54,939 nucleotides of DNA, from assembly GCF_014652335.1 (NCBI RefSeq), contig NZ_BMYP01000014.1, forward strand, positions 1-54,939, in the 5' to 3' direction. The notes under the pieces are model-generated. The model worked only from the letters and a program-made list of their open reading frames with translations. It did no database searches and was not told the DNA's origin. The position numbers were made by a program, and so were the translations under genes. This stretch comes from Vogesella fluminis. Lineage in GTDB: Bacteria > Pseudomonadota > Gammaproteobacteria > Burkholderiales > Chromobacteriaceae. Below, piece after piece: positions 17,038-26,371 of the stretch; position 1 is the first letter of the stretch; each line of letters starts with the position of its first letter.

Positions 17038-18174
17038 TTACAGCGTGCCGTAGGAGTGCAGGCCGGACAGGAACATGTTGACGCCGATGAAGGCGAACGA
17101 GGTCACCAGCAGACCGACCACCGCCCACCATGCCAGCGGTTCGCCGCGCCAGCCCTTGACCAGGCGCATGTGCAGCCAGGCGGCGTAGTTCAGCCACACG
17201 ATCAGCGCCCAGGTTTCTTTCGGGTCCCAGCTCCAGTAGCCGCCCCAGGCGTCCGCCGCCCACATCGCGCCGAGGATGGTGGCGATGGTGAAGAACAGGA
17301 AGCCGACGGCGATGGCCTTGTACATCACCTCGTCCAGTATCTCGGCCGAGGGCAGGCGGCTGGCGAGGATGCCGCGGCGGATCAGCAGCTGCGCCACGCC
17401 TATCATCGCCGACATCGCGAACGCGCCGTAGCCGACGAAGTTGGCCGGCACGTGGATCTTCATCCACCACGATTGCAGCGCCGGGATCAGCGGCTGGATC
17501 TCGTGCGCCTGGCGCTCGAAGGTGTACCACAGGATGAAGCCGACCGCGGCGCTGATCACCAGCAGCACGAAGGCGCCAACCTGGCGTACCGCGAACTTGG
17601 CCTCGTAGTACAAATACATCAGCGCGGTGATCAGACAGAACAGGATGAACACTTCGTACAGGTTGGAGACCGGGATGCGGCCAACGTCCGGCGCGATCAG
17701 GTAGCTCTCGTACCAGCGGGTGAACAGCCCGGCCAGCGCGAACACCGCCGCCGCCCAGGTCAGGCCGCGGCCCATGCGCATCAGCAGGCCGGCGCGGGAG
17801 AGGGTGCCGGCCCAGTACAGCACGGTGGCGAGAAAGAACAGCGTGCACATCCACATGAACGACGACTGGCTGGACAGCAGGTACTTCAGGCCGAAGCTTT
17901 CCGCTGCGCGCGCCAGGTTGTGGTCATACAGCTGGATCGCCAGCAGCGACACCGCCCCGGCCAGCGGGAAAAACCAGCGCCAGCTCGGCCAGAACCAGCC
18001 CAGTGCCACCAGCCCGATGCTGCTGCCCACCAGGATCAGCTGTTCGTAGTAGTCCATCGCGCTGCCGTACAGGCTGAAGCTGTAGCCGGCCGCGACGATG
18101 ATCAGCAGCGCGTACAGCCAGTCACCGGCGGCCAGACGCTTGTACAGCGGTTGTTGCAACACCATTTCCATCAT
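17038..18174 (-). CDS. ccsA: Cytochrome c maturation protein CcsA (ResC), system II
   Basis: A 378-residue membrane protein of the heme-handling CcsA/ResC family. The tryptophan-rich WWD-type motif is WAADAWGGYWSWDPKETW (near 290-308), with about eight membrane helices and conserved external histidines, for instance in MKIHVPANFVGYG. With ResB it moves heme out of the cell and attaches it to apocytochromes c. Its ATG overlaps the resB stop (ATGA), so the two are translationally coupled. The first two codons are both Met-rich (MMEM), so the precise initiator could be either of the first ATGs. Confidence 0.95.
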   Translation of the reverse strand: MMEMVLQQPLYKRLAAGDWLYALLIIVAAGYSFSLYGSAMDYYEQLILVGSSIGLVALGWFWPSWRWFFPLAGAVSLLAIQLYDHNLARAAESFGLKYLLSSQSSFMWMCTLFFLATVLYWAGTLSRAGLLMRMGRGLTWAAAVFALAGLFTRWYESYLIAPDVGRIPVSNLYEVFILFCLITALMYLYYEAKFAVRQVGAFVLLVISAAVGFILWYTFERQAHEIQPLIPALQSWWMKIHVPANFVGYGAFAMSAMIGVAQLLIRRGILASRLPSAEILDEVMYKAIAVGFLFFTIATILGAMWAADAWGGYWSWDPKETWALIVWLNYAAWLHMRLVKGWRGEPLAWWAVVGLLVTSFAFIGVNMFLSGLHSYGTL

Positions 18175-20192
18175 GCTTCTCCAGCCTGTTTGTTCAGATA
18201 GCCGAGCATGTGCTCGAAGTCCTGGTCCAGATCGCGGTTGTGGCGGTTGGAGGTCATCGCCAGACGGGTGTCGTCGCGCTGCAGCAGCAGCCAGACGCGC
18301 ACTTCGCGCACGTAGAACATCAGGATGATGCCGATCACCAGCAGCAGCGAACCAAGGTAAACCACGTTCTTGCCCGGCGAGCGCGTCATTTGCAGGCCGG
18401 AGGCCTGCACCTGCTCAAAGCCGCTCATTTCCAGGTACACCGGCGCCGCGTAGTCCTGCAGCGCGCTGGCGCTGACCAGGCTGTCGAGCAGGAAGCGGTA
18501 GTGCTTGGCGTCCTGCGGCCACGCTGGCAGGCCGGCACGGGCCTGTGCCACGTCCATCACATCGACCACCGCGCCCTGCAGGATCTTGATGTAGGTCTGC
18601 GCGATCGCCTGGCGCTTGTCGGCCGGCACCTTGTCGTCGAGGAACTGCTCCAGCGCGCCAAAGCCGCCCTGGGCAAAGCGCGACAGCACCCAGCGCACGC
18701 TGTCGGAGAATTGCTGCTGCATCGCCGGGCTGATCGCCTGGCCCTGCATCGCCTTGGCGGTGGTGCGCGCGCGGATCTCGTCGTACAGCGCCGGGTTCTT
18801 CAGCGCCGCGTACAGGCGCATGAAGCTGGCGATGCTCATGTCCTTGTCCAGCGGAATGCGCAGGTACTGGAACGGTTGCGATACCTCGCTGCGCACGCCG
18901 GCCACCTGGTACCACGCGCCGTCCTGCTGTATCGGTGCCATGTAGTGCTGGTATTCGCGCGCCTGGCCGTGCTGATCGCGCAGCTTGAAGCTGATCGACG
19001 GACCGATGTTCTTCAGGTCCTTGGTGTCCTGCCGCACCGAGCGCACATCGTTGAGGCGCTGCGCCAGCGACTTGTCGCCGCTGCTCGGCGTGCCGGTGTT
19101 CTCCACGTTGAATACGCGCAGTTCGCCGAATTCCAGCCGGTAGTCGCGGCCGTTGACCTTCAGCGGCTGCGCGCCCAGCGAGTTGCCCTTGATCTCGGTC
19201 GGTGCCGCCTGCGGGGTCTGCAGGTTCCATGCCTTCAGCTGCAGCGGCGAACCGCCGTCGCCGAAGCTGGCCTGGTAAATGGCCACGCCGTCGACCACCA
19301 GCGGGTGGTTGACCTTGATGGTGTGCTCGGAGGTCTTGCCGCTGTCCTTGTCGGTGATGACCAGGTCACTGGCAAACAGCTTGGGCATGCCGTTGCCGTA
19401 GTAGTCGACGTGGAATTTCTTCAGCGTGACGATGAACGGCAGCTCCTGCACCAGGTAGCCGTTGCCGCTGTTCATGAAGATCACGTCGGCACTCTTGCCC
19501 TCCGGCACCGTCACGCTGCCGCGGAACGACAGGTTGGCCGCAGTCAGCCGGCTTTGCTGTGGAACCTGCGCCTGCGGCAGGTCGCGCGTTTCCGGCGTGA
19601 TGCTGCCGGTCAGCTCGCCAAGCTTGAGCGGCAGGTTGCCGTCCATCAGGCCGCCGATGCAGATCACCACCATTGCGATGTGGGCGAAGAAGTAGCCCAG
19701 CTTGTTGGCGCTCCCCTTCTTCGCCGCCAGCAGTACGCTGCCGTCGTTGCGCGCCGCGCGCTTCACGCGCAGGCCGTGGCCTTGCAGCAGGCGCATCGCT
19801 TGCGGCTCGTCCAGCGTCAGCGCCAGCTGCCGGCTGTGGCGCATCGCGCGCAGCGAGTTATCGGTGGCATGCTCGCGGAAGCTCTTCATCTCGCGCAGGA
19901 AAGTCGGACCATTGCGGATGATGCAAAGCGTGGTGGACAGCACCAGGAAGGCAAGGATCAGCAGAAACCACGACGAGTGGTAGACGTCGTACAGGCCCAG
20001 CTTTTCGAAGGCGACAAACCAGAACTGGCCGAATTCGAAGGCATAGTTGGGGTAAGGCTCGTTCTGCTTGAGCACGGTGCCGATGATCGAGGCGATGGCC
20101 AGAATGGTCAGCAAGCCGATGGCAAAGCGCATCGAGCTGAACAGCTCGTAGGCATGGTAAAGATTTGATGCTGAAGGCTTATTGGGTTTCAT
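18171..20192 (-). CDS. resB: Cytochrome c maturation protein ResB (Ccs1), system II
   Basis: A 673-residue partner of CcsA. It begins with three close membrane helices (about 20-130, including SMRFAIGLLTILAIASIIGT), then a large periplasmic region (about 205-600) and a last helix near 620-645 (VVYLGSLLLVIGIILMFYV). A conserved His lies in LGYFFAHIAMVVICIG. It forms the heme synthetase complex with CcsA. The gene order cytochrome c4, resB, ccsA, divergent from engB, is that of Neisseria and Chromobacterium. A GC hairpin in the 72-bp gap after the cytochrome gene may reduce read-through. Confidence 0.93.
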   Translation of the reverse strand: MKPNKPSASNLYHAYELFSSMRFAIGLLTILAIASIIGTVLKQNEPYPNYAFEFGQFWFVAFEKLGLYDVYHSSWFLLILAFLVLSTTLCIIRNGPTFLREMKSFREHATDNSLRAMRHSRQLALTLDEPQAMRLLQGHGLRVKRAARNDGSVLLAAKKGSANKLGYFFAHIAMVVICIGGLMDGNLPLKLGELTGSITPETRDLPQAQVPQQSRLTAANLSFRGSVTVPEGKSADVIFMNSGNGYLVQELPFIVTLKKFHVDYYGNGMPKLFASDLVITDKDSGKTSEHTIKVNHPLVVDGVAIYQASFGDGGSPLQLKAWNLQTPQAAPTEIKGNSLGAQPLKVNGRDYRLEFGELRVFNVENTGTPSSGDKSLAQRLNDVRSVRQDTKDLKNIGPSISFKLRDQHGQAREYQHYMAPIQQDGAWYQVAGVRSEVSQPFQYLRIPLDKDMSIASFMRLYAALKNPALYDEIRARTTAKAMQGQAISPAMQQQFSDSVRWVLSRFAQGGFGALEQFLDDKVPADKRQAIAQTYIKILQGAVVDVMDVAQARAGLPAWPQDAKHYRFLLDSLVSASALQDYAAPVYLEMSGFEQVQASGLQMTRSPGKNVVYLGSLLLVIGIILMFYVREVRVWLLLQRDDTRLAMTSNRHNRDLDQDFEHMLGYLNKQAGEA

Positions 20193-20209
20193 GTGTTTTG
20201 ACGTACGAC

Positions 20210-20236
20210 AAAGGGGGGCATGAAGGCCCCCCTTTT
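20210..20236 (-). terminator. Hairpin between cytochrome c4 and resB
   Basis: AAAGGGGGGC / GCCCCCCTTT, a 10-bp stem with a 6-nt loop. On the minus strand it is followed by only three T, so partial termination or mRNA 3'-end protection between cytochrome c4 and resB is likely. Confidence 0.6.
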
Positions 20237-20264
20237 GGAACGTGACAGCAGCAAAAAGTTGCGC

Positions 20265-20882
20265 TTAACGCAGGCCGGAAATGTACTCTGCTACCGCTTT
20301 CATGTCGGCATCGGACATGCGCATGGCGACATCCGCCATCACCGAATTCTTGCGCATGGTGCCGGCCTTGAAGTCGTTCAGCTGCTTGACGATGTAGGCC
20401 GCATGCTGGCTGCCCAGGGCCGGGTACTGGGCCGGGAAGCCCTTGCCGGCAGGGCCGTGGCAGGCCATACAGGCCGGAATGCGGGTTACCGGATTGCCGG
20501 CCTTGTACAGCTTCTGGCCGGCCGGCAGCAGGGTTTTGTCGCTGGCCTGGCGTGCCTTGAGTTTTTGCGTGCTGAAATACTCGGCCACGTTTTTCATGTC
20601 GGCATCGGACAGGGCGGCAGACATGCCCATCATGATCGGGTCGTTGCGTTGGCCGCTCTTGAAGGCCTTGAGCTGGCTTTCGAGGTATTGGGCGTGCTGG
20701 CCGGCCAGCGACGGATTGGCGGAGGCCACGCTGTTGCCGTCGGCACCGTGACAGGCGGCGCACACCTGCTCGGCAATCACTTTGCCTTTGGCGGCATCGC
20801 CACGGCTCACAGCTGGGGTGGCGGCCAGTGCGCTACCGGCAAGGGTAGCGGCAGCGATCGCCAACAGCATCTTACGTTTCAT
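20265..20882 (-). CDS. Diheme cytochrome c4
   Basis: A 205-residue periplasmic dihaem cytochrome. A signal peptide (about 1-21, ending GSALAA) is followed by two homologous class I domains with CAACH (C41, C44, H45) and CMACH (C138, C141, H142). Met ligands are likely in the MMGMS and MADVAMRMS regions. Cytochromes c4 pass electrons to terminal oxidases, and this one sits upstream of its maturation genes resB-ccsA. The ATG at 20882 has GAGGAG upstream; a GTG two codons earlier is possible but less likely. Confidence 0.93.
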   Translation of the reverse strand: MKRKMLLAIAAATLAGSALAATPAVSRGDAAKGKVIAEQVCAACHGADGNSVASANPSLAGQHAQYLESQLKAFKSGQRNDPIMMGMSAALSDADMKNVAEYFSTQKLKARQASDKTLLPAGQKLYKAGNPVTRIPACMACHGPAGKGFPAQYPALGSQHAAYIVKQLNDFKAGTMRKNSVMADVAMRMSDADMKAVAEYISGLR

Positions 20883-20982
20883 GGTCACTCCTCAAGAGAG
20901 ATTGCGTAAATATCTGTAAAGTCTGTAAAGATGGCAATTTCAAACCTGCTATTCTATATCAACCGACTTTGCACTTACTACT

Positions 20983-21624
20983 ATGACGATCTTTCAGAAC
21001 GCCCGCTTTTTTACCACCGTGAATCACCTCAAGGATTTGCCGCCGACCCGTGCCGAGATCGCCTTTGTCGGGCGTTCCAATGCGGGCAAATCCAGTGCCA
21101 TCAATGCCCTGTGCAACCGTACCCGGCTGGCCTTCGTGTCCAAGACACCGGGGCGGACGCAGCACATCAATTTCTTCGACCTGGGCCAGGAGCGCTATCT
21201 GGTCGACCTGCCCGGCTACGGCTATGCCGAGGTACCGGAGGCGGTGCGTGCACACTGGGTGGAACTGCTGGGACAGTACCTGCAGTCGCGCACCAGCCTG
21301 ATCGGCCTGTTACTGATCATGGATTCGCGCCGGCCGCTACGCGATCTGGACTGGAAGATGATCGAGTTTTTCCGTGAAACCGGCCGGCCGGTACATATCC
21401 TGCTGTCCAAGGCCGACAAATTATCGCGCCAGGAGCAGCAAAAAGTCTTAGCCTCGGTCAAAAAAGAACTGCATGACTACCCGCAAATCAGCATTCAGCT
21501 GTTTTCCGGCTCAAAAAAGACGGGTATTGCCGAAGTAGAGCAGCAGGTACAGGGCTGGTTTGCTGCCGGAGCCGGAGCCGCCGCTGAAGAAAATGGTGGT
21601 GAGGCCGGAACTTTGCCCGGGTAG
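20983..21624 (+). CDS. engB: Ribosome biogenesis GTPase YsxC/EngB
   Basis: A 213-residue GTP-binding protein needed for large ribosomal subunit assembly. G-motifs: GRSNAGKSS (30-38), T55 and the TPGRTQ region, DLPGYG (75-80), and SKAD (G4). Family length is usually 195-215; the Ala/Glu/Gly-rich tail is typical and variable. It is divergent from cytochrome c4, as in other Neisseriales. The start is fixed by the conserved [17 protein letters not shown], though the ribosome-binding site is weak. Confidence 0.96.
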   Translation: MTIFQNARFFTTVNHLKDLPPTRAEIAFVGRSNAGKSSAINALCNRTRLAFVSKTPGRTQHINFFDLGQERYLVDLPGYGYAEVPEAVRAHWVELLGQYLQSRTSLIGLLLIMDSRRPLRDLDWKMIEFFRETGRPVHILLSKADKLSRQEQQKVLASVKKELHDYPQISIQLFSGSKKTGIAEVEQQVQGWFAAGAGAAAEENGGEAGTLPG

Positions 21625-21695
21625 ACCGTCAAACCAGGCAGGTGTTCACACCGTCCTGCTTCACCTCCCTGAGCAGGAGCCTGCAAAGGTATTGA

Positions 21696-21719
21696 CCCCG
21701 GCCCGTGCCGGGGTTTTTT
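21696..21719 (+). terminator. Intrinsic terminator after engB
   Basis: CCCCGGC / GCCGGGG with loop CCGT and a run of six T. Confidence 0.92.
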
Positions 21720-21747
21720 CTTGCCGGCGCCGTGTGCTGGCAGCATG

Positions 21748-21778
21748 AAAAAAGCCCGTCTGCAGCGGGCAGACGGGC
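21748..21778 (-). terminator. Intrinsic terminator after the permease gene
   Basis: GCCCGTCTGC / GCAGACGGGC with a 5-nt loop, followed on the minus strand by six T. Confidence 0.92.
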
Positions 21779-21798
21779 AAGCGTGGACAAATGCAGGT

Positions 21799-23202
21799 TC
21801 AGCCGGCGTTGGCCGCAGCCAGTGTCGGGCTGCTGTGGCGCCAGCCGGTGCCCAGCAGGCGCGAGCGGACCCAGCCTACCAGCAGCAACAGCATGGTCAG
21901 TACGCCGGTACTGAGCACCTCGATCTGGTGGTCGGGGCGGAAGGCCATGATCACCAGCACCGCGGCGATGAACAGGATCACCGCCCAGGTCAGCCACGGG
22001 AACAGCCACATCTTGAAGGCCGGGCTCTCGCCGCGGGCAATCAGCTGCTTGCGCATGCGCAGCTGGGAGATGGCGATCGCCATGTAGACCAGCAGCGCAA
22101 TGGCGCCGGAGGTGGCCAGCAGCACGTTGAATACCGCTTCCGGTACCAGATAGTTGGCGATCACCATCAGGAAGCCCACCACCATCGAGCCCAGCACCGC
22201 GTTTTGCGGCGTGCCGTTGCCGGCGGTCTTGTTGAACATCTGCATCGCATCGCGACGGGTGGCCAGCGAGTACAGCATGCGCGAGGCGGTATACAGCGCC
22301 GAGTTCAGGCAGCTGGCTACCGAAATCAGCACCACCACATCGACGATGGCCTTGGCGTTGGGGATGCCGATCAGCTCCAGCGTGCGCTGGTAGGAGCCGG
22401 ACGAGGCCAGCAGCGGGTCGTTCCATGCCACCAGCGACGTCACAACGAAGATCGAGCCGAGGTAGAACAGGCTGATACGCCACACCACCGAGTTGGTGGC
22501 CTTGGTGATCTGCTGCTGCGGGTTGTCGGACTCGGCTGCCGCGATGGTGACGATTTCGGTACCGAGGAAGGTGAACATGGTGGTCAGCATTGCGCCCAGT
22601 ACCGCACCGAAACCGTTGGGCATGAAGCCGCCGTGGGCAAACAGTCGCGACACGCCGCTGGTCTGGCTACCCGGAATCAGGCCCATGATGGCGGCGGCGG
22701 CAATGGCAAGGAAGGCGACGATGGCGACCACCTTGACCAGCGCGAACCAGAACTCGAATTCGCCGTAGTTCTTGACGCTGAACAAGTTGGTGATGGTCAG
22801 CAGCACGGTGATACCCAGGGCAAACGCCCATAGCGGCACGCCGGCAAACCAGGCGTGCAGGATGGTGGCGGCGGCGGTGGCCTCCAGCGGGATCACCAGC
22901 ACCCAGAACCACCAGTACAGCCAGCCGATCAGGTAACCGGCCCAGTGGCCGATGGCGCGGTCGGCATAGGTGGAAAACGAGCCGGTATCGGGCGAGGCCA
23001 CGGCCATCTCGCCGAGCATGCGCATGACCAGGATCACCAGCAGGCCGGCGATGGCGTAGGCGATCAGCACTGCCGGGCCGGCTTCGGCAATGGCGTGGCC
23101 GGAGCCGACAAACAGGCCGGCGCCGATTACGCCGGCGATGGACAACATGGTGACGTGACGTTCCTTGAGCCCGTGGCTCAGTCCTGGGGATGAAGCACTC
23201 AT
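21799..23202 (-). CDS. GABA-permease-like amino acid transporter (APC family)
   Basis: A 467-residue permease with about twelve helices. The N-terminus GLKERHVTMLSIAGVIGAGL matches GabP and related APC permeases (E. coli GabP 466 residues); SVKNYGEFEFWFALVKVVAI is the conserved mid-region. It probably imports 4-aminobutyrate or a related amino acid by proton symport. The ATG at 23202 was chosen because the family start follows it and GGAGA lies 12 bases upstream; an in-frame extension further upstream is not conserved. It is divergent from a MocR-type regulator, which supports a GabR-like regulatory pair. Confidence 0.88.
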   Translation of the reverse strand: MSASSPGLSHGLKERHVTMLSIAGVIGAGLFVGSGHAIAEAGPAVLIAYAIAGLLVILVMRMLGEMAVASPDTGSFSTYADRAIGHWAGYLIGWLYWWFWVLVIPLEATAAATILHAWFAGVPLWAFALGITVLLTITNLFSVKNYGEFEFWFALVKVVAIVAFLAIAAAAIMGLIPGSQTSGVSRLFAHGGFMPNGFGAVLGAMLTTMFTFLGTEIVTIAAAESDNPQQQITKATNSVVWRISLFYLGSIFVVTSLVAWNDPLLASSGSYQRTLELIGIPNAKAIVDVVVLISVASCLNSALYTASRMLYSLATRRDAMQMFNKTAGNGTPQNAVLGSMVVGFLMVIANYLVPEAVFNVLLATSGAIALLVYMAIAISQLRMRKQLIARGESPAFKMWLFPWLTWAVILFIAAVLVIMAFRPDHQIEVLSTGVLTMLLLLVGWVRSRLLGTGWRHSSPTLAAANAG

Positions 23203-23334
23203 TGAATCAGATTCTCCGTTGGCGGCTGCCTGGTGACCGTGCGCGGACGCGCCGATACCGTTATTGGGTTGCTGGGGAGTGCAGGGCAGCCGTGATTGTT
23301 GTTGCAAGCAAAAGCCGGCGGCAGTGTAAGCGCT

Positions 23335-23383
23335 GATTGGTGATAAAATTAGACCCAATCCTGTTTTTTTAATAGAACCAATC
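23335..23383. promoter_or_regulatory. Likely MocR operator region
   Basis: Two direct repeats, TAGACCCAATC (23350-23360) and TAGAACCAATC (23373-23383), lie 23 bp apart, about two helical turns, with an inverted GATTGGT at 23335-23341. MocR/GabR regulators bind paired direct repeats spaced by whole turns. The second repeat ends 16 bp before the regulator start. Confidence 0.6.
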
Positions 23384-23399
23384 TGCGCGGTTTCCTGTC

Positions 23400-24926
23400 A
23401 TGGCGTCCCCGTCCTCCCCTTTCCAGATCGCGCGGCAGCAAATGCTGGCCGACCTGCTGCTACAGCACTTCCGCCGCGACAGCGCCGAATCCAACACCCT
23501 GCAGCTGTACCGCCTGCTGCGCGACGGCATCCTGCAGGAGGTGCTGCCGCCGGGGCTGCGGCTGCCCTCGTCGCGGCAGTTGGCGCAAGATCTGGGCGTT
23601 GCGCGCAACACCGTGATCCACGTCTACGAACGGCTGGTGGTGGAGGGCTATCTGGCAGCCGGGGTTGGCCGCGGCACCTTCGTACTGGATACCGGGCCGG
23701 AGCTCCTGCCCGGGCGCGAGCCGGCGGCGGCCAGGGGTAGCGCCGACAGCCTGGCCGAGATCTCGCGGCGCGGCACGCAGCTGGTGGCGCAGGCCGGCGC
23801 CGGCGACAAGCAGTGGGGCGCCTTCATGCCGGGGGTGCCGGAGGTGCGCACCTTTCCGTCGCGCACCTGGATGCGGCTGCACAACCGCCAGTGGCGCAAG
23901 CCGCAGCCGGACTTGCTGACCTACTCCGTCGGCCCCGGGCTGCCGGCGCTGCGCAGCGCGCTGGCCGACTACCTGCGCAGCTCGCGCGGCGTGATCTGCA
24001 CGCCGGAACAGATCATCGTCACCAACGGCTCGCACGCGGCGTTGCAGCTGATCGCGCTGCTGCTGGGCGATGTCGGCGATAGCGCGTGGGTGGAGAATCC
24101 GGGTTACTGGGGTGTGCACAGCGTGTGGCGCAGCAGCGGGCTCGACACGCAGCCGGTGGCGGTGGACGGTGACGGCCTGCAGGTGGAGGAGGGCGCGCGG
24201 CTGGGGGCGCCGAAGCTGATCTACGTGTCGCCGTCACACCAGTACCCGCTGGGCGCGGTGATGAGCCTGGCGCGGCGGCGGCGCTTGCTGGCCTATGCCC
24301 GCCGCCACGACAGCTGGATCGTGGAGGACGACTACGACAGCGAATTCCGCTACGGCCGCTCGCCGCTGCCGTCGCTGCAGGGGCTGGACCGCCACGGCCG
24401 CGTCATCTACCTGGCTACTTTTTCCAAGGTGATTTACCCCGGTCTGCGGCTAGCCTACATGGTGGTGCCGGAAGCGCTGGTCGCCAGCTTCCAGACCGGG
24501 CTGTCGGAGCTGTTCCGCGGCGGGCAGTACCTGACGCAGGCGGTGCTGGCGGATTTCATCGCCGAGGGCCACTTCGTGTCGCACATCCGCCGCATGCGCC
24601 ATCTCTATGCGCTACGGCGCGAGACGCTGCTGGCGGCGATCGCCGCGCATTTTGGCGCGCGGCTGCCTATCCATGACGGCGCCGCCGGCCTGCATCTGGT
24701 GCTGGGCCTACCCGATGGCTGCGACGATCACGCCATTGCCGAGGCCGCGTTGCAGCAGGGCATCCTCACCCGGCCGCTGAGCGCCTATTACCGCGGCGCG
24801 GCGCCGGCGCAGCAGGGCCTGCTGCTGGGCTATGCCCACGTGCACGAGCAGGATATCGCCGCCCATTTCGCCACCCTGGCCGCGGTGATCAAGGCGGCCG
24901 GCATCAGTCTGCCGTCGTCGCCATGA
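23400..24926 (+). CDS. MocR-family regulator (GntR HTH fused to aminotransferase-like domain)
   Basis: A 508-residue chimera. A GntR-type winged HTH (about 35-105) contains LPPGLRLPSSRQLAQDLGVA and RNTVIHVYERLVVEGYL; a fold-type I aminotransferase domain follows (about 145-500). PLP-site features are EDDYDSEFRY and the lysine in FSKVIYPGLRLAYM. GabR and PdxR are the best-known relatives: GabR activates GABA catabolism, PdxR controls PLP synthesis. Divergence from a GABA-type permease favours a GabR-like role. The ATG lies 16 bp after the operator repeats. Confidence 0.9.
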   Translation: MASPSSPFQIARQQMLADLLLQHFRRDSAESNTLQLYRLLRDGILQEVLPPGLRLPSSRQLAQDLGVARNTVIHVYERLVVEGYLAAGVGRGTFVLDTGPELLPGREPAAARGSADSLAEISRRGTQLVAQAGAGDKQWGAFMPGVPEVRTFPSRTWMRLHNRQWRKPQPDLLTYSVGPGLPALRSALADYLRSSRGVICTPEQIIVTNGSHAALQLIALLLGDVGDSAWVENPGYWGVHSVWRSSGLDTQPVAVDGDGLQVEEGARLGAPKLIYVSPSHQYPLGAVMSLARRRRLLAYARRHDSWIVEDDYDSEFRYGRSPLPSLQGLDRHGRVIYLATFSKVIYPGLRLAYMVVPEALVASFQTGLSELFRGGQYLTQAVLADFIAEGHFVSHIRRMRHLYALRRETLLAAIAAHFGARLPIHDGAAGLHLVLGLPDGCDDHAIAEAALQQGILTRPLSAYYRGAAPAQQGLLLGYAHVHEQDIAAHFATLAAVIKAAGISLPSSP

Positions 24927-24961
24927 AAAACCGCCCGGCTACGCGGGGGTAGGCAGGCGGT
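24926..24961 (-). terminator. Intrinsic terminator of rlpA
   Basis: ACCGCC / GGCGGT outer arms with CCTAC / GTAG inner pairing, followed on the minus strand by a run of T. It begins right at the stop of the convergent MocR gene. Confidence 0.75.
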
Positions 24962-24976
24962 GCTGGCACAGCGGGC

Positions 24977-25828
24977 TTAGCGGGTGATCACCGGCGCCAC
25001 GCTGAGTGCGTTGGCGACGGCCAGCGCTTCGTGGTCGCCCTGGAACGGGCCCATGCGGATGCTGTAGATGCCCTCGTGATTGACGATAGCCAGCTTGTCG
25101 TCGTGCAGGCTGTCGTCGGCCAGCAGCTTTTTCAGCTCGGCCTCGGCACGGGCCAGCCGCGAGAAGTTGCCCAGCTGCAGGTACAGCGGATCGCTGGCGG
25201 CGGCCTGCATCGCCGGCGGCTTGGTGGCGATGCGCTCGCTGCCGGTGACCGGAAACACACGCTCGATCAGCACCTCGGCCGAGCCGCGGTTGATGTAGCC
25301 CAGGCGATGGGCGGCAGCGTAGCTGAGGTCCATCAGCCGGCTCTTGTGGAACGGGCCGCGGTCATTGATGCGCACGATCACCGATTCGCCATTGCTGACA
25401 TTGGTGACGCGGGCATAGCTCGGGATCGGCAGCGTCGGATGCGCCGCGGTCATCGCGAACATGTCGTAGCGTTCGCCGGAGCTGGTCTTGCGCCCGTGGA
25501 ACTGTTTGCCGTACCAGGAGGCGCGGCCGGTCTTGCGGTAAGGCTTGGCGCTCTTGTCCGGGCGGAAGCTCATGCCCAGCGCGGTGTAGGGCAGGTTGGC
25601 CGCAGCGATCAGCGGTTCTGCCTGGGGAACGGCGTCCGGAACCAGGTCCAGGTTAACCGGGATGTTGCTGCCCGGGCCGTCATTCTGAAAGTAGGCGCCT
25701 GTGTTGGCAGGCGATTTTTTGGTCGTGACCTTGGCTGTCTGGGTGGCAGTTGCCGGTCTGACGGTGGTACAGGCCACCAGTACAGCACTGATGAACGCAA
25801 GCCACAGCCATCGGTAAAAAGGTCGCAT
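24977..25828 (-). CDS. rlpA: RlpA septal-ring lytic transglycosylase lipoprotein
   Basis: A 283-residue lipoprotein. The lipobox LVAC puts the lipidated cysteine at C20. A double-psi beta-barrel domain (about 98-190) shows GRASWYGKQFHGRKTSSGE, the catalytic E and D of the family (IVRINDRGPF) and LMDLSYAAAHRLG. A SPOR domain (about 212-280, YLQLGNFSRLARAEAELKKL) binds denuded glycan at the division septum. RlpA cleaves stem-less glycan strands in Pseudomonas. Linker and domain lengths are normal. One repeat core lies at 25596, read Ala-Ala-Asn-Leu. Confidence 0.95.
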   Translation of the reverse strand: MRPFYRWLWLAFISAVLVACTTVRPATATQTAKVTTKKSPANTGAYFQNDGPGSNIPVNLDLVPDAVPQAEPLIAAANLPYTALGMSFRPDKSAKPYRKTGRASWYGKQFHGRKTSSGERYDMFAMTAAHPTLPIPSYARVTNVSNGESVIVRINDRGPFHKSRLMDLSYAAAHRLGYINRGSAEVLIERVFPVTGSERIATKPPAMQAAASDPLYLQLGNFSRLARAEAELKKLLADDSLHDDKLAIVNHEGIYSIRMGPFQGDHEALAVANALSVAPVITR

Positions 25829-25868
25829 GAACCTCTCCTATGCTGTTGCGCCAACTCAGTGAACTGGC

Positions 25869-26333
25869 TCAGATCCCTCCGGCAAAACCGTGTTGACGCC
25901 AGGCCTCGAACACGAGGACGGCGACAGCGTTAGAGAGATTGAGACTGCGTGATTCGGCCCGCATCGGCAACCGCACCCGCTGGGCAGTCGGGAGACTGTC
26001 CAGGATTTCCTGGGGCAAGCCGCGTGATTCAGGTCCGAACAGCAAAACATCGCCGGGTTGGAAGGCGATGCGGTCGTGCCGCGTGGCGCCCTTGGTGGTG
26101 GCCGCGAAGATGCGGCGCGGGCCAAGGTGGGCCAGACAGGCTTCCCAGTTCTCGTGGACCACCATGCGGGCGTACTCGTGATAGTCGAGTCCGGCGCGTT
26201 TCAGTTTGGCGTCTTCGAGCGGAAAACCCAGCGGTTTGACCAAGTGCAGTTCACAGCCGGTGTTGGCACAGAGTCGAATAATATTGCCCGTATTGGGCGG
26301 TATTTCCGGCTGGTAGAGAACAACAGTAAACAT
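25869..26333 (-). CDS. trmL: tRNA (cytidine/uridine-34-2'-O)-methyltransferase TrmL
   Basis: A 154-residue SPOUT methyltransferase that modifies the wobble base of tRNA-Leu isoacceptors. It begins [20 protein letters not shown]; the knotted SAM site includes [15 protein letters not shown] and [19 protein letters not shown], and length matches E. coli TrmL (157). The ATG at 26333 was chosen over an upstream in-frame one since conservation begins there. The gene follows comF by 38 bases on the same strand. Confidence 0.94.
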   Translation of the reverse strand: MFTVVLYQPEIPPNTGNIIRLCANTGCELHLVKPLGFPLEDAKLKRAGLDYHEYARMVVHENWEACLAHLGPRRIFAATTKGATRHDRIAFQPGDVLLFGPESRGLPQEILDSLPTAQRVRLPMRAESRSLNLSNAVAVLVFEAWRQHGFAGGI

Positions 26334-26371
26334 CGTTGCGGGGTGAATAATCCGGTAAATCAACAGGTTGG

